Assembly (NCBI GenBank): GCA_013178225.1
Contig: JABLXE010000003.1
Span: forward strand, 348,693 to 412,692
Direction of reading: 5' to 3'
DNA: 64,000 nucleotides
Source: Methanotrichaceae archaeon
GTDB lineage: Archaea; Halobacteriota; Methanosarcinia; Methanotrichales; Methanotrichaceae
Both the position numbers and the translations under genes were made by a program. Positions 1 to 8,535 of the stretch are shown here, piece by piece; position 1 is the first letter of the stretch; each line of letters opens with the position of its first letter. Under the pieces are notes generated by a model, which saw only the letters and a list, made by a program, of their open reading frames with translations, had not been told where the DNA came from and searched no databases.

Positions 1-1
1 A

Positions 2-1036
2 ACCCTGCCAGAGGAGAGCCCTCCCGAGGTTGTACTCCCGCCAGCTGCCGACCTTCTGGACGCCTATTCGCAGGCCGTGATAAGTGCCTCCGAGAGGATA
101 ACTCCCGCGGTTGTAAGCGTCGAAGTGGGCCACAGATTTGCCCGCGGAAATGGAAGGCCCATGAGCGGCCGGGAAGTCCGCGGAAACGGCTCCGGTTTCA
201 TCTTCAGGCCTGACGGCTATATTCTCACCAACAGCCACGTGGTGAGAAACGCAAATACCATTGAGGTGGTCCTGTCTGACGGACGGAAGCTTCCGGCAGA
301 CCTGGTGGGCGATGATCCCTACACCGACCTGGCGGTGATCAGGATCGATGCCTCTGATCTCTGCACAGCCAGGTTTGCAGACTCCCGGTCCCTGAAGGTG
401 GGCCAGCTGGTAATCGCTATCGGCAATCCGTTTGGCTTCCAGTGCACCATCACCTCCGGAGTGGTCAGCGCTGTGGGCCGGTCACTTCGAACTGATTCCG
501 GAAGGATGGTGGACGGCGTGATCCAGACCGACGCTGCTCTGAATCCCGGCAACTCCGGAGGCCCTCTGATCACCTCCCGCGGAGAAGTCGTGGGAGTCAA
601 CACTGCCATCATCTATCCCGCCCAGGGAATATGCTTCGCCATCCCGGCCCACGTGGCCGAGTTCGTGGCCCAGAAACTGATCGAGAACGGCCGCATCAGG
701 CGCGGCTATATAGGCATGGCCGGATTCGATCTGGCTCCAGACAGCCACCTGATAAAGTCCTGGAACCTTTCCACTGAGAAGGGTATTCTGGTCGTTCAGG
801 TAAAGGCCAAAGGACCCGCCGACCGGGCAGGACTCATGAGAGGCGACGTGATCGTGGCCTTTGAGGGACAGGAGGTCGGCAGCATCGATGACCTTCACCG
901 CCAGCTATCCGAGGACCGGATAGGACTGAAATCAGAGCTTTCAGTTATGCGGGGAAGCGAGAAGGTGACCCTTCCGGTCGTGCCCGAGGAGCTGAAGGCC
1001 GATACCGGGGCCGGGCACCTGGTCATAGAGAAGTGA
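2..1036 (+). CDS. HtrA/DegP-type trypsin-like serine protease with PDZ domain (5' end outside window)
   Basis: Protein quality-control protease. From the GTG at 77 the order is a trypsin-like domain (about residues 5-205) and a PDZ domain (about 225-305). The catalytic triad is visible: His in TNSHVV (about residue 54), Asp in YTDLAVI (about 84) and Ser in GNSGGPL. The open frame continues without a stop from 77 back to base 2, and that stretch reads like HtrA sequence (...DLLDAYSQA), so the true start lies left of the window and the GTG at 77 is probably internal. Whether there is a signal peptide cannot be seen. A 280-bp intergenic gap follows, so it is not obviously co-transcribed with the next gene. 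Family assignment is firm; substrate is unknown. Confidence 0.93.
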   Translation, partial: TLPEESPPEVVLPPAADLLDAYSQAVISASERITPAVVSVEVGHRFARGNGRPMSGREVRGNGSGFIFRPDGYILTNSHVVRNANTIEVVLSDGRKLPADLVGDDPYTDLAVIRIDASDLCTARFADSRSLKVGQLVIAIGNPFGFQCTITSGVVSAVGRSLRTDSGRMVDGVIQTDAALNPGNSGGPLITSRGEVVGVNTAIIYPAQGICFAIPAHVAEFVAQKLIENGRIRRGYIGMAGFDLAPDSHLIKSWNLSTEKGILVVQVKAKGPADRAGLMRGDVIVAFEGQEVGSIDDLHRQLSEDRIGLKSELSVMRGSEKVTLPVVPEELKADTGAGHLVIEK

Positions 1037-1280
1037 AGCAGAAAGGTGAAGGGGTCCCATTTCCCGACTCCTTCGCAAAACTCCCTTTTTCCCTCAGTCC
1101 GTGCTGACCTAAAGCCCCAAGCACTTTTCCTGAGATCGAAGATATTTCCGTGATTGCCACGAGTCAGTCTATATTGTCAGTCTTTATTAAATCTGCATTG
1201 ATTCTGCATTATGTATATTTTCAGCTAGCCGTTACACTACAACCCATAAGGTCTGCATAAATTAGTTATAACAGTATTGA

Positions 1281-1300
1281 TAATATTATTCGTAATATTA
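1281..1300. promoter_or_regulatory. AT-rich repeated palindrome upstream of the lipoprotein hydrolase
   Basis: Two identical copies of the self-palindromic octamer TAATATTA (1281-1288 and 1293-1300) are separated by TTCG. They lie between a possible TATA-like stretch (about 1261-1270) and the ribosome-binding site GAGGAG at 1305-1310. The position fits a repressor operator or a 5'-UTR hairpin. No regulator is assigned; this is inference from symmetry and position. Confidence 0.4.
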
Positions 1301-1316
1301 ATGTGAGGAGAAGACC

Positions 1317-2069
1317 ATGAAAGCGTCAATTCTGTTCAGTCTGATGATAGCCCTGATAAGCATCGCCGGATGCCTGGAGATGGAGAACCCCGCTCCTACG
1401 GCAGTTGAGAACGAGAGCCTTGAGATTTCAAGCGGAGGCCAGAACTACCCAGCCTATCTGGCAGCGCCCGCCGGAGGAGGGCCCTGGCCTGCAGTAGTCC
1501 TCATCCATTCCTTCAACGGCCTGGAACCGGGATACAGGACCATGGCCGAAGAACTGGCAGGGGAAGGCTTCGTGGTAATTGCTCCGCAGTGGCAGACCTT
1601 CAACCGCACTCCCGCTGATGCGGTGGTAGGACAGCTCATATCGGACTCCGTGGCCGCTCTGAAGGAAAGAGAGGACGTCGACTCCGAGCGTCTGGGGCTG
1701 ACCGGATTTTGTGCCGGAGGCAGGTACACCATGCTCTTCCTTCCCCAGATGAAGGACTTTGGCTCCGGCCTGGCCTGGTACGGCTTTCCCTACTCGGGTG
1801 GCTTCAACAATGAGACGCTGCCCGCCAATCTGGTCTCCCAGCTGGACTCTCCCATGCTGATCATCCACGGCACCAGAGACCAGGCCAGCCCGGTCGAAGA
1901 CATATTCCGGTATGCAATGGCTCTGGACAGGGGTAACAAATACTTCGAGATGAAGATCTACCAGGGAGAGCCGCACGGGTTCATGATCGAGGACGGACAG
2001 CTCTCGCAGAGCTTCCCGGCCCAGGATGCCTTCGCCCAGATGGCCAGCTTCTTCAACCGCACCCTGTAA
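1317..2069 (+). CDS. Dienelactone-hydrolase-family alpha/beta hydrolase, predicted lipoprotein
   Basis: A 250-residue alpha/beta hydrolase of the dienelactone hydrolase (carboxymethylenebutenolidase-like) family. The N-terminus is a lipoprotein signal ending in IAGC, with Cys19 as the lipidation site, so the enzyme should be anchored outside the membrane. The nucleophile elbow GFCAGG places Cys132 as nucleophile, as in true dienelactone hydrolases. The acid is in HGTRD (about 192) and the His in EPHGF (about 225). The start has a good GAGGAG site 6 bases upstream. A chlorocatechol substrate is unlikely in a methanogen, so the natural ester or lactone is unknown. It stands alone, with its own AT-rich promoter region. 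Confidence 0.85.
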   Translation: MKASILFSLMIALISIAGCLEMENPAPTAVENESLEISSGGQNYPAYLAAPAGGGPWPAVVLIHSFNGLEPGYRTMAEELAGEGFVVIAPQWQTFNRTPADAVVGQLISDSVAALKEREDVDSERLGLTGFCAGGRYTMLFLPQMKDFGSGLAWYGFPYSGGFNNETLPANLVSQLDSPMLIIHGTRDQASPVEDIFRYAMALDRGNKYFEMKIYQGEPHGFMIEDGQLSQSFPAQDAFAQMASFFNRTL

Positions 2070-2223
2070 GACCTCCAGGCCATCACCTTTTTAGAGGATC
2101 GATTCGGACCTTTGCGGTCCTTGATGGGGGCGCAGAAGGTAATGGGCGTAGAGGGCAATGGGGCAAGAGGGATTGAGGATTATTGAGGATTGCCGCCCGG
2201 GCGCAGGGTTCTAATACTATGTA

Positions 2224-2244
2224 ACTGACTTACACTCAGTCAGT
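2224..2244. promoter_or_regulatory. Inverted-repeat operator candidate for the adjacent TetR gene
   Basis: ACTGACT (2224-2230) and AGTCAGT (2238-2244) are perfect 7-bp inverted arms around a 7-base spacer. The site ends 6 bases before the TetR start codon at 2251. There is no ribosome-binding site in between, so the transcript is probably leaderless or nearly so and the palindrome would cover the transcription start. This is the usual geometry for TetR autoregulation; binding is inferred. Confidence 0.55.
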
Positions 2245-2250
2245 GAAACT

Positions 2251-2952
2251 ATGGCCGCCAAAAGAGTGACAAAAGATCCTGAAGAGAGAAAATGCGAGCT
2301 GATCGATGCCGCAGAACGGCTTTTCGCTTCCCGGGGCTATGAAGAGACCGCCATTAGCGAGATCGTGAAGGAGGTGAAGGTCTCTCAGGGGGCCTTTTAC
2401 TACTATTTCCAGTCCAAGGAGGACGTACTGGTGGCGGTCATCAAAAAGAACATGCTGCAGATGGAGCAGGATGTGAGAGCCGTCGCCGGCCGGGACGACC
2501 TGGAAGACCCGGAAAAGCTGAACCTGATCTTCAACCGCTTCATGGACCTGGGAATCTCTGGAAGACAGACGTTCACCTACATCCACCAGCACAAGAGCCC
2601 CACCATGCACCGGAAGCTGATGTCGGACAACCCCCTGGCCAGGATCGCTCCCCTGGTTGCAGGCGTGATCGCTCACGGAAAGGCAGAGGGACGCTTTCAG
2701 GTGGATCATCCGCTCGAAAACGCCACCTTGCTGCTGATCCTGCTCGGCTCCTCGCTGCACGCTTTCTACAAACTGGAAAGCCGCCAGGGAGCAGGGTCTA
2801 TAGGCCGGCAGGAGACAGACGGACTATCCCTGAACAGGATGCGTCTGGCTCTCGAAGACATGCTCACCAAGGTACTGGGGTCCCAGGACTACCGGTTCAA
2901 GCTAGAGGCCTGGGAGAGCAAGAATTTCGTTGAAGGTGAATCTCACAATTGA
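2251..2952 (+). CDS. TetR/AcrR-family transcriptional regulator
   Basis: A 233-residue TetR-type repressor. The N-terminal helix-turn-helix (about residues 12-58) has the family pattern, with the recognition region TAISEIVKEVKVSQGAFYYY followed by FQSKEDVL. The rest is the variable ligand-binding core. It is the first gene of a tightly packed operon with two ABC systems; the following ATPase ATG overlaps its stop codon (TGATG). A perfect palindrome sits directly before its start. Context suggests it senses a compound exported by the operon and represses itself and the transporters. Ligand unknown. Confidence 0.9.
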   Translation: MAAKRVTKDPEERKCELIDAAERLFASRGYEETAISEIVKEVKVSQGAFYYYFQSKEDVLVAVIKKNMLQMEQDVRAVAGRDDLEDPEKLNLIFNRFMDLGISGRQTFTYIHQHKSPTMHRKLMSDNPLARIAPLVAGVIAHGKAEGRFQVDHPLENATLLLILLGSSLHAFYKLESRQGAGSIGRQETDGLSLNRMRLALEDMLTKVLGSQDYRFKLEAWESKNFVEGESHN

Positions 2953-4007
2953 TGCCGAGTGATAAGATGGATAAAGTGCAGTCAACGGGCGGACATGGGC
3001 TCGATTCAAGTTCGGATGCGGCCATAATCATGCAGGGCTTGAGCAAGAGGTTCGGAGAGCTTCAGGCCGTTGATTCGGTCGATCTGAGGATTGAGAAGGG
3101 AGAGCTGTTCGGACTGCTGGGGCCCAACGGAGCCGGCAAGAGCACTATCATCAAGATGCTCACCACCATGCTGGCACCCTCAGGCGGCCTGGCCCGGGTC
3201 TGGGGCCACGATATAGCCAAAGAGAGGAATGCAGTCAGATCTTCGATAGGCGTGGTCTTTCAGGACCCGGCCCTGGACGACATGCTCACCGGCAGGGAGA
3301 ACCTGGACTTTCACGGCCGCATGTACGGCATGGACGGCCCGCTGCGAAAGAAGAGAATCGAAGAGGTCCTGCAGCTGGTCGATCTCAGCGACAGGGCTGA
3401 TGTGAAAGTCCAGAACTACTCAGGAGGCATGCAGAGAAGGCTGGAGATCGCCAGGGGACTGATGCACCACCCGCACGTCCTGTTCCTGGATGAGCCCACC
3501 CTGGGCCTGGATGCCCAGACCAGGAGGTACATCTGGCAGTACATCCGGGATTTAAACCTGAAGGAGGGGGTCACCATCGTCCTCACCACTCACTATATGG
3601 AAGAGGCGGACAGCCTCTGCGACCGGGTGGCCATAATCGACAAGGGCCGGATCGTGGCCCTGGACACGCCGGAAAACCTCAAAGACATGATCGGAGCCGA
3701 CGTAATCACCCTGAATATCCAGGAGGACGGCCAGGAGCTGCTGAAATCGCTGAAGGCCCTTCCCTGGGTAAGCTCAGTAGACAGCGCCAACGGCAGCACA
3801 GAGATCATGGTCGACCATGCCCAGTCTCGAATTCCGGAGGTGATGGCACTGGCCTGCAAGACCCAGGTGATCGTCAAGACCGTGGGCCTTCACGAGCCCA
3901 CCCTGGAGGACGTATTTCTCAAGTTCACCGGCAAGAAGATTAGGGCGGAAGGCGCGGCCGTCAATATGAAGGCCATGATGCCCCCAGGGCACAGGAGGCG
4001 GAGATGA
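2952..4007 (+). CDS. ABC transporter ATP-binding protein, DrrA/CcmA-type exporter
   Basis: Nucleotide-binding subunit of an ABC-2 exporter. Walker A GPNGAGKST, Q-loop VVFQDPALDD, signature YSGGMQRRLEIARG, Walker B VLFLDEPT and H-loop TTHYMEEAD are all present in order in the first 240 residues. A C-terminal extension of about 110 residues is typical of the DrrA subfamily. I chose the ATG at 2952, overlapping the upstream stop, with GGTGA at 2935-2939; a TTG three bases earlier is possible. The next gene, the matching permease, overlaps by four bases. Partner and direction (export) follow from family; substrate (drug, lipid or polymer) is unknown. Confidence 0.92.
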   Translation: MPSDKMDKVQSTGGHGLDSSSDAAIIMQGLSKRFGELQAVDSVDLRIEKGELFGLLGPNGAGKSTIIKMLTTMLAPSGGLARVWGHDIAKERNAVRSSIGVVFQDPALDDMLTGRENLDFHGRMYGMDGPLRKKRIEEVLQLVDLSDRADVKVQNYSGGMQRRLEIARGLMHHPHVLFLDEPTLGLDAQTRRYIWQYIRDLNLKEGVTIVLTTHYMEEADSLCDRVAIIDKGRIVALDTPENLKDMIGADVITLNIQEDGQELLKSLKALPWVSSVDSANGSTEIMVDHAQSRIPEVMALACKTQVIVKTVGLHEPTLEDVFLKFTGKKIRAEGAAVNMKAMMPPGHRRRR

Positions 4008-4774
4008 TAAGAGACGCCTACGCCGTCTACAGCATCTGGCTGCGAGAGATGCTGCGCTTCTTCAGGCTCAAGAGCAGGGTTATCGGGTCCATAGGAGCGC
4101 CCTTCTTCTTCCTGGCCTTCCTGACCATGGGCTTTGGGCCGGTCTCCTCCATGCCCGGAATTCCCGAAGGCATGGACTACGTGAGCTATCTCACGCCGGG
4201 CATCATCGGGATGACGCTCCTCTTCTCCTCCACCTTTGCCGGACTATCAGTGCTCTGGGACCGGGAGTTCGGATTCTTAAAGGAGATCATGGTCGCGCCG
4301 GTATCCCGCATATCCATAGTGCTGGGAAGGACATCGGGAGGTGTCACCACGGCCATTATGCAGGCGTCGATCATACTCATATCGGGAATTCTGCTGGGGA
4401 TGAGCGTTCCCACGCTATCCGGGCTGCTGCTGTCGGTGGTCTTCATGATACTGATAGCTTCCGCCTTCATCGGCCTGGGACTGGCCTTCGCCTCCAAGAT
4501 GGAGGACATGTCGGGCTTCAGCCTGATCATGAACTTCCTGATCTTTCCCCTGTTCTTCCTCTCGGGTGCGCTCTTTCCCGTCGACCGGTTTCCGGCAGCG
4601 GTGAGGATGCTCTCCTACCTAAACCCGCTCACCTACGGCGTGGACGGCCTGAGGTACAGCCTGATTGGTGTCAGCGCCTTTCCCCCAGCGCTGGACCTGG
4701 GCCTCCTGCTGCTCTTCTGTGCCCTCATGCTGGGAATCGGCGCCTATCTCTTCGAGATCAGCGAGGTGAAGTGA
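4004..4774 (+). CDS. ABC-2 type transporter permease
   Basis: Integral membrane half of the DrrAB-like exporter, 256 residues with about six hydrophobic segments (first near residue 25, last near 235). The ABC-2 permease hallmark is a stretch around LIMNFLIFPLFFLSGALFP followed by NPLTYGVDGLRYSL. Its ATG overlaps the stop of the ATPase gene, and its own stop overlaps the next ATG (TGATG), so translation is coupled along the operon. It should pair with the preceding ATPase. Substrate unknown. Confidence 0.92.
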   Translation: MIRDAYAVYSIWLREMLRFFRLKSRVIGSIGAPFFFLAFLTMGFGPVSSMPGIPEGMDYVSYLTPGIIGMTLLFSSTFAGLSVLWDREFGFLKEIMVAPVSRISIVLGRTSGGVTTAIMQASIILISGILLGMSVPTLSGLLLSVVFMILIASAFIGLGLAFASKMEDMSGFSLIMNFLIFPLFFLSGALFPVDRFPAAVRMLSYLNPLTYGVDGLRYSLIGVSAFPPALDLGLLLLFCALMLGIGAYLFEISEVK

Positions 4775-5508
4775 TGGCAAAAAGCGCCGGTCCCGGAGGA
4801 GAAGACGGCTTGAACGCCGCTCAGACCGCCGATGATGTGGTGGTGCTGGAGAAGATTGAGAAGTCCTTCCGCGTAGGAGAGAGCTGGGTTTCGGTCCTGA
4901 AGGGAATAGACCTGGCAATCGCCAGAGGCGAGTTTGTGGCCCTCATGGGACCGTCCGGAAGCGGCAAGTCCACGCTTATGAACATCGTGGGCTGCCTGGA
5001 TAAGCCGACCAGCGGAAGGTATTTGCTGCTGGGACGTGACGTGAGCAGCCTTTCCGAGGACGAGCTGGCCAGAGTCCGGAGAAAAGAGCTGGGCTTCATA
5101 TTCCAGACCTTCAACCTGATCGGCAGGGTCTCGGTCTTAAAGAACGTGGAGATGCCCATGGTCCTCTGCGAGATGCCCAAAGACCAGAGGCGGGCCCGGG
5201 CCCTGGAGCTTCTGGAAAACGTGGGCCTTGCTCACCGCGTGGACTACAGTCCGATCAACCTCTCAGGAGGGGAACGGCAGAGGGTAGCTATCGCCAGGGC
5301 GCTGGCCAACGATCCCGACATCATAATTGCCGATGAGCCTACCGGCAACCTTGATCTGAAGAGCAGTGATGAGGTAATGAGAATTATGAATCACCTTAAC
5401 CAAGAGGGTCGGACCATCATCATGGTCACCCACAACCCGGAGATAACCGAGCACTGCAGCCGGGTGATCCGGCTAAGAGACGGAAAGATCGTGGAGGATG
5501 CTCCATGA
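4774..5508 (+). CDS. ABC transporter ATP-binding protein, MacB/LolD type
   Basis: ATPase of the second ABC system in the operon. It has Walker A GPSGSGKST, the LolD/MacB-typical Q-loop region FIFQTFNLIGRVSVLKNV, signature NLSGGERQRVAIARAL, Walker B IIADEPTGNLD and the H-loop MVTHN. The first 25 residues are a variable lead. The ATG at 4774 overlaps the upstream stop; a GTG at 4771 is an alternative. This subfamily couples to FtsX-like permeases that work as mechanotransmission machines rather than classical importers; the FtsX-like permease is two genes downstream. Role in envelope export or extraction is inferred. Confidence 0.93.
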   Translation: MAKSAGPGGEDGLNAAQTADDVVVLEKIEKSFRVGESWVSVLKGIDLAIARGEFVALMGPSGSGKSTLMNIVGCLDKPTSGRYLLLGRDVSSLSEDELARVRRKELGFIFQTFNLIGRVSVLKNVEMPMVLCEMPKDQRRARALELLENVGLAHRVDYSPINLSGGERQRVAIARALANDPDIIIADEPTGNLDLKSSDEVMRIMNHLNQEGRTIIMVTHNPEITEHCSRVIRLRDGKIVEDAP

Positions 5509-6380
5509 GAACGGCATCTCTGGCCAGCCTGATGGTCCTGCTGGCGGCTCTATCAACCGCAGTTCCGGTCACGGCTTCCTATATCTATTTCATGCCGGTG
5601 ATCGTGCAGTCGTCTTCGTCCCCAGAGGTGCTGATGCCCGGCGACTCCGCCATCCTGACCATCGTCATGGAAAACGGAGCCGCTTCGTACGGAGCCGGGG
5701 GTGAAAATGCCCGCGACCAGACCCTATCCACTCCCGTTAACAGCACCAGCCTCAAAGGGACTTCCGAGATAGAGGTTCTGAGCAGCGATTACAGCGACAT
5801 CGGCATGATAGGGCCAAATGACAACGTGGTGCTCTACTACAAGATCCGGGCCAACGACAGCCTGCCCGACGGAACCTACTTCCTGGATTTCAACGTCAAA
5901 GCCGGATACGACGGGGTCCAGATCGGCCGCAAGATCCCGATAAAAGTCGATTCGTCGGGGGTGAGTCTCTCCCGGGCCGAGCTTCCGTCACAGGGAAGCA
6001 TAAGCCTGGACGTGGCCAACCCCAGGGACAACAGCCTCAGCGCGGTCTCGATTATCCCTTCGGCCAGTGGAGTGGTCTTCTCGCCTGAAGAGTACTACAT
6101 CGGCTCCATGGACCCGGATGAGGTCTTCACCATCAGCTTTGCCTTAAGCTCCCAGAATCCGACAACCGAGCTGAAAGGGCCGATCAACCTGAGCTTCAGC
6201 TCCAAGTTCAAGAACGGCGAGAACTGGCATCAGTCGGACAGCTATGGCACAACCTATGATCCCCTTCCCGCAAAGTCAGACGGAAGTCCGGTAGCCCTTC
6301 TGGGTGCGGGAGCGCTGGCCCTGGTCCTGGTGGGCGGGTATCTCTACTGGAAGAGAAAGCTGCCCTTCAAGAGGGGCTAA
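5505..6380 (+). CDS. Secreted, membrane-anchored COG1361-like accessory protein of the ABC operon
   Basis: A 291-residue protein with an N-terminal signal peptide (about residues 1-23), an extracellular beta-rich region with NEW3/COG1361-like features (LMPGDSAILTIVMENGA, NDNVVLYYKIRANDSLPDGTY) and one C-terminal transmembrane helix (about 264-282) with a basic tail. The ATG overlaps the stop of the MacB-type ATPase gene. COG1361-like proteins commonly sit between MacB-type ATPase and permease genes in methanogens. It may be the archaeal stand-in for the periplasmic adaptor (MacA) of bacteria, which lacks homologues here; that role is inference. Confidence 0.75.
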   Translation: MRTASLASLMVLLAALSTAVPVTASYIYFMPVIVQSSSSPEVLMPGDSAILTIVMENGAASYGAGGENARDQTLSTPVNSTSLKGTSEIEVLSSDYSDIGMIGPNDNVVLYYKIRANDSLPDGTYFLDFNVKAGYDGVQIGRKIPIKVDSSGVSLSRAELPSQGSISLDVANPRDNSLSAVSIIPSASGVVFSPEEYYIGSMDPDEVFTISFALSSQNPTTELKGPINLSFSSKFKNGENWHQSDSYGTTYDPLPAKSDGSPVALLGAGALALVLVGGYLYWKRKLPFKRG

Positions 6381-6463
6381 ATGGCTCCATGCCGGAACGA
6401 CCCCGCTAGACTGCCTGCTGAGGGGAGAGGTCAATTGCAGTTTGTCCGGGGGGTGACCAGGGC

Positions 6464-7681
6464 TTGAAGCTCTCCGATACCCTGGAGTACATCACGGTCA
6501 GCTTCACGGCGGATCGCTTCAAGACCTTCATGTCCAGCCTGGGAATAATCATTGGAGTCCTGTCCATCGTGGTCATGCTCTCCATGGGAGAAGGGCTTTA
6601 CAGCGGCGTGTTCGGAGAGTTTCAGGGAATGAACCTGGACGTGATAAACGTGGTTCCCGGAACCTGGAGCCAGGACGAGAACGGCCCGCCCAATTTCCGC
6701 AGCACTGAGGAGCCGGCCAAGCTCTCCGACAAAGACGTGGACGCCCTGAAGGGAGTGGCCGGGGTGAAGAGCGCTGCCCCCCGTACCTCGGCCCAGGTGG
6801 TGATCTCATCAAGGGGCAGGAACGCATCGGCGACCGTGAACGGCATCTCTCCGGAAGAGGAGCTGGAATTGAAAGGCAAGGTGGAAGAAGGAAGGTTCCT
6901 CACCGACTCTGACTATCGAGCGGTGGTCATCGGCAAAGGCGTGGCCGAAGACCTGTTCAGGATGAAGGTCTCACCCGGCAACAAGCTCAGGCTCTACTAC
7001 GACGACCGTTCCATGGACTTCAAGGTTGTGGGCGTGCAGGGAGACGAGGCGGAGATCTCGATAGCCCGATACGACCCAAATATGGAGATTTACGTCACCC
7101 ACGATGCCATGAAGGACCTGCTGGGGCGCGAGAGCTACAACTACCAGCAGATCGAGGTGACCGTGGATGACCCAACCCAAGCAGAGACAGTGGCAGCCAG
7201 AATTCGAGAGGCCCTGAAGAGGTACCACAAGGACGAGGCCTTCTCAGCAGTCACCTCACGCTCCATGCTGCAATCTCTGGAGAGCATCCTGGCCATGATC
7301 AAGTACGTGCTGGGAGGAATTGCGGCCGTATCGCTGGTGGTGGGGGGAATCGGGATTTCCAACGTGATGATGCTGACGGTCAAGGAGCGGATAAAAGAGA
7401 TCGGCGTCATGAAGGCCATAGGTGCCACAAGACGTGATATTCAGCGCCAGTACCTGCTGGAGGCAGCCATGCTGGGAATGACCAGCAGCCTTATCGGAAT
7501 CGCACTTGGAGCCGGGATCTCGGTGGTCATCGGCAAGCTGGCCGGGCTGCCCTCGCTCGTTACCTGGCAGTCAGTAGCTGTAGGCCTGCTCTTCGGAACT
7601 CTGGCCACGACCATCGCCGGAGTCTATCCCGCCAGCCGGGCGGCAAAGCTGGACCCAATCGAGGCGCTGCGGGCGGAGTAG
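6464..7681 (+). CDS. MacB/FtsX-type ABC transporter permease
   Basis: A 405-residue permease with the MacB plan: one N-terminal transmembrane helix (about 25-45), a large extracytoplasmic domain (about 50-270) and three C-terminal helices containing GGIGISNVMMLTVKERIKEI, the conserved coupling region of FtsX-like permeases. It ends with the usual PASRAAKLDPIEALRAE. The start is TTG at 6464 with GGGTGA about 8 bases upstream; there is an 83-base gap after the accessory gene. It completes the second ABC system with the ATPase at 4774. The substrate is unknown; regulation by the TetR protein at the operon head is inferred. Confidence 0.92.
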   Translation: MKLSDTLEYITVSFTADRFKTFMSSLGIIIGVLSIVVMLSMGEGLYSGVFGEFQGMNLDVINVVPGTWSQDENGPPNFRSTEEPAKLSDKDVDALKGVAGVKSAAPRTSAQVVISSRGRNASATVNGISPEEELELKGKVEEGRFLTDSDYRAVVIGKGVAEDLFRMKVSPGNKLRLYYDDRSMDFKVVGVQGDEAEISIARYDPNMEIYVTHDAMKDLLGRESYNYQQIEVTVDDPTQAETVAARIREALKRYHKDEAFSAVTSRSMLQSLESILAMIKYVLGGIAAVSLVVGGIGISNVMMLTVKERIKEIGVMKAIGATRRDIQRQYLLEAAMLGMTSSLIGIALGAGISVVIGKLAGLPSLVTWQSVAVGLLFGTLATTIAGVYPASRAAKLDPIEALRAE

Positions 7682-7755
7682 CTAGACCGCCTCAAGCCTC
7701 GGTTCTTCGACCTGGGATTTCCGATTAGGCTAGCTGCTCGATCCGGCCAAAGATT

Positions 7756-7767
7756 TTTTATATTTTA
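7756..7767 (+). promoter_or_regulatory. TATA-box promoter for the PGF-CTERM protein gene
   Basis: A strong AT tract (TTTTATATTTTA) is centred about 25 bases before the ATG at 7787, and there is no ribosome-binding site. The spacing predicts transcription starting at or within a few bases of the start codon, a leaderless mRNA. Confidence 0.55.
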
Positions 7768-7786
7768 AAATCAATATGTAAAAGCT

Positions 7787-8515
7787 ATGAAGCGGTGCTT
7801 CATCCTGCCATTTGCCGTGGTATTGTGTATTTTGGCCGCACCGGCTCTTGCCCACCAGCCCTACTTTGAGGAGACGGACATCGCTGCGGGCTCCGCCTGG
7901 CCGATAAAGGACGCAACCATCTCCACAGCCGTCTACTCCACACTTCAGTCTCCCGACGATGTGGACTACTTCACCTTTGAGGCTACGGCCGGCCAGGACA
8001 CGCTGCTCAGCCTGACCATTCCCCAGATCGAAGGCCAGGAGGATTTCGCACCCATTATAGCCCTTATGGGGCCCGGGCTTCCAGAAAACCAGCTTCCGGC
8101 AAAGGTAGCTCCGATCGAGGGTGCAGGCGTCTTAATCCTGCCACCGCCGGATAACGCATCTGAGTTCTTCGAACCCTTCAGCCGCACCTCCTACTGGACC
8201 CGCCAGAAGGAGAGGGTTCTCATCCCTGGAAACGGGACTTACACCGTGGCTGTGTACGATCAGGAGAACAGAACCGGACGCTACGTCTTTGTGATCGGCG
8301 ACCGGGAGGTTCCGGGTGGAGATCTGGCCTTTCCCCTGAAGATGAAAGAATACTGGACGCCGGCTGAAGAGCAGGGAGCCCAAAACCAGACATCGGATAA
8401 AGCTTCCCAGAGCCCTGGGGCCGGAATCCCCAATCCCCAGCCGGGCTTTGAAGTGCCCGCGGCTCTGGCCTGCCTGGCGGCAGCCTCTCATGCGGCCATG
8501 AAAAAGCGCAGATGA
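7787..8515 (+). CDS. Secreted protein with PGF-CTERM-like archaeosortase sorting signal
   Basis: A 242-residue protein that starts with a clear signal peptide (cleavage near ALA-HQ, residue 22). The extracellular region resembles pre-peptidase C-terminal-type beta-sandwiches (DDVDYFTFEATAGQDTLLSLTIPQ; GTYTVAVYDQENRTGRYVFVIGD). The C-terminus is a Pro/Gln linker, then PGFE, a short hydrophobic stretch and KKRR. This tripartite end fits the PGF-CTERM signal processed by archaeosortase A, which replaces the C-terminus with a lipid anchor. It has its own TATA promoter and no operon partner. Function at the cell surface is unknown. Confidence 0.7.
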   Translation: MKRCFILPFAVVLCILAAPALAHQPYFEETDIAAGSAWPIKDATISTAVYSTLQSPDDVDYFTFEATAGQDTLLSLTIPQIEGQEDFAPIIALMGPGLPENQLPAKVAPIEGAGVLILPPPDNASEFFEPFSRTSYWTRQKERVLIPGNGTYTVAVYDQENRTGRYVFVIGDREVPGGDLAFPLKMKEYWTPAEEQGAQNQTSDKASQSPGAGIPNPQPGFEVPAALACLAAASHAAMKKRR

Positions 8516-8535
8516 GGTCACCTGATACTTGAACT

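Noticed and set aside
77..79. GTG at 77 as the true start of the HtrA-type protease
   Set aside because: The open frame extends to the window edge with family-like sequence, so the gene is cut by the edge.
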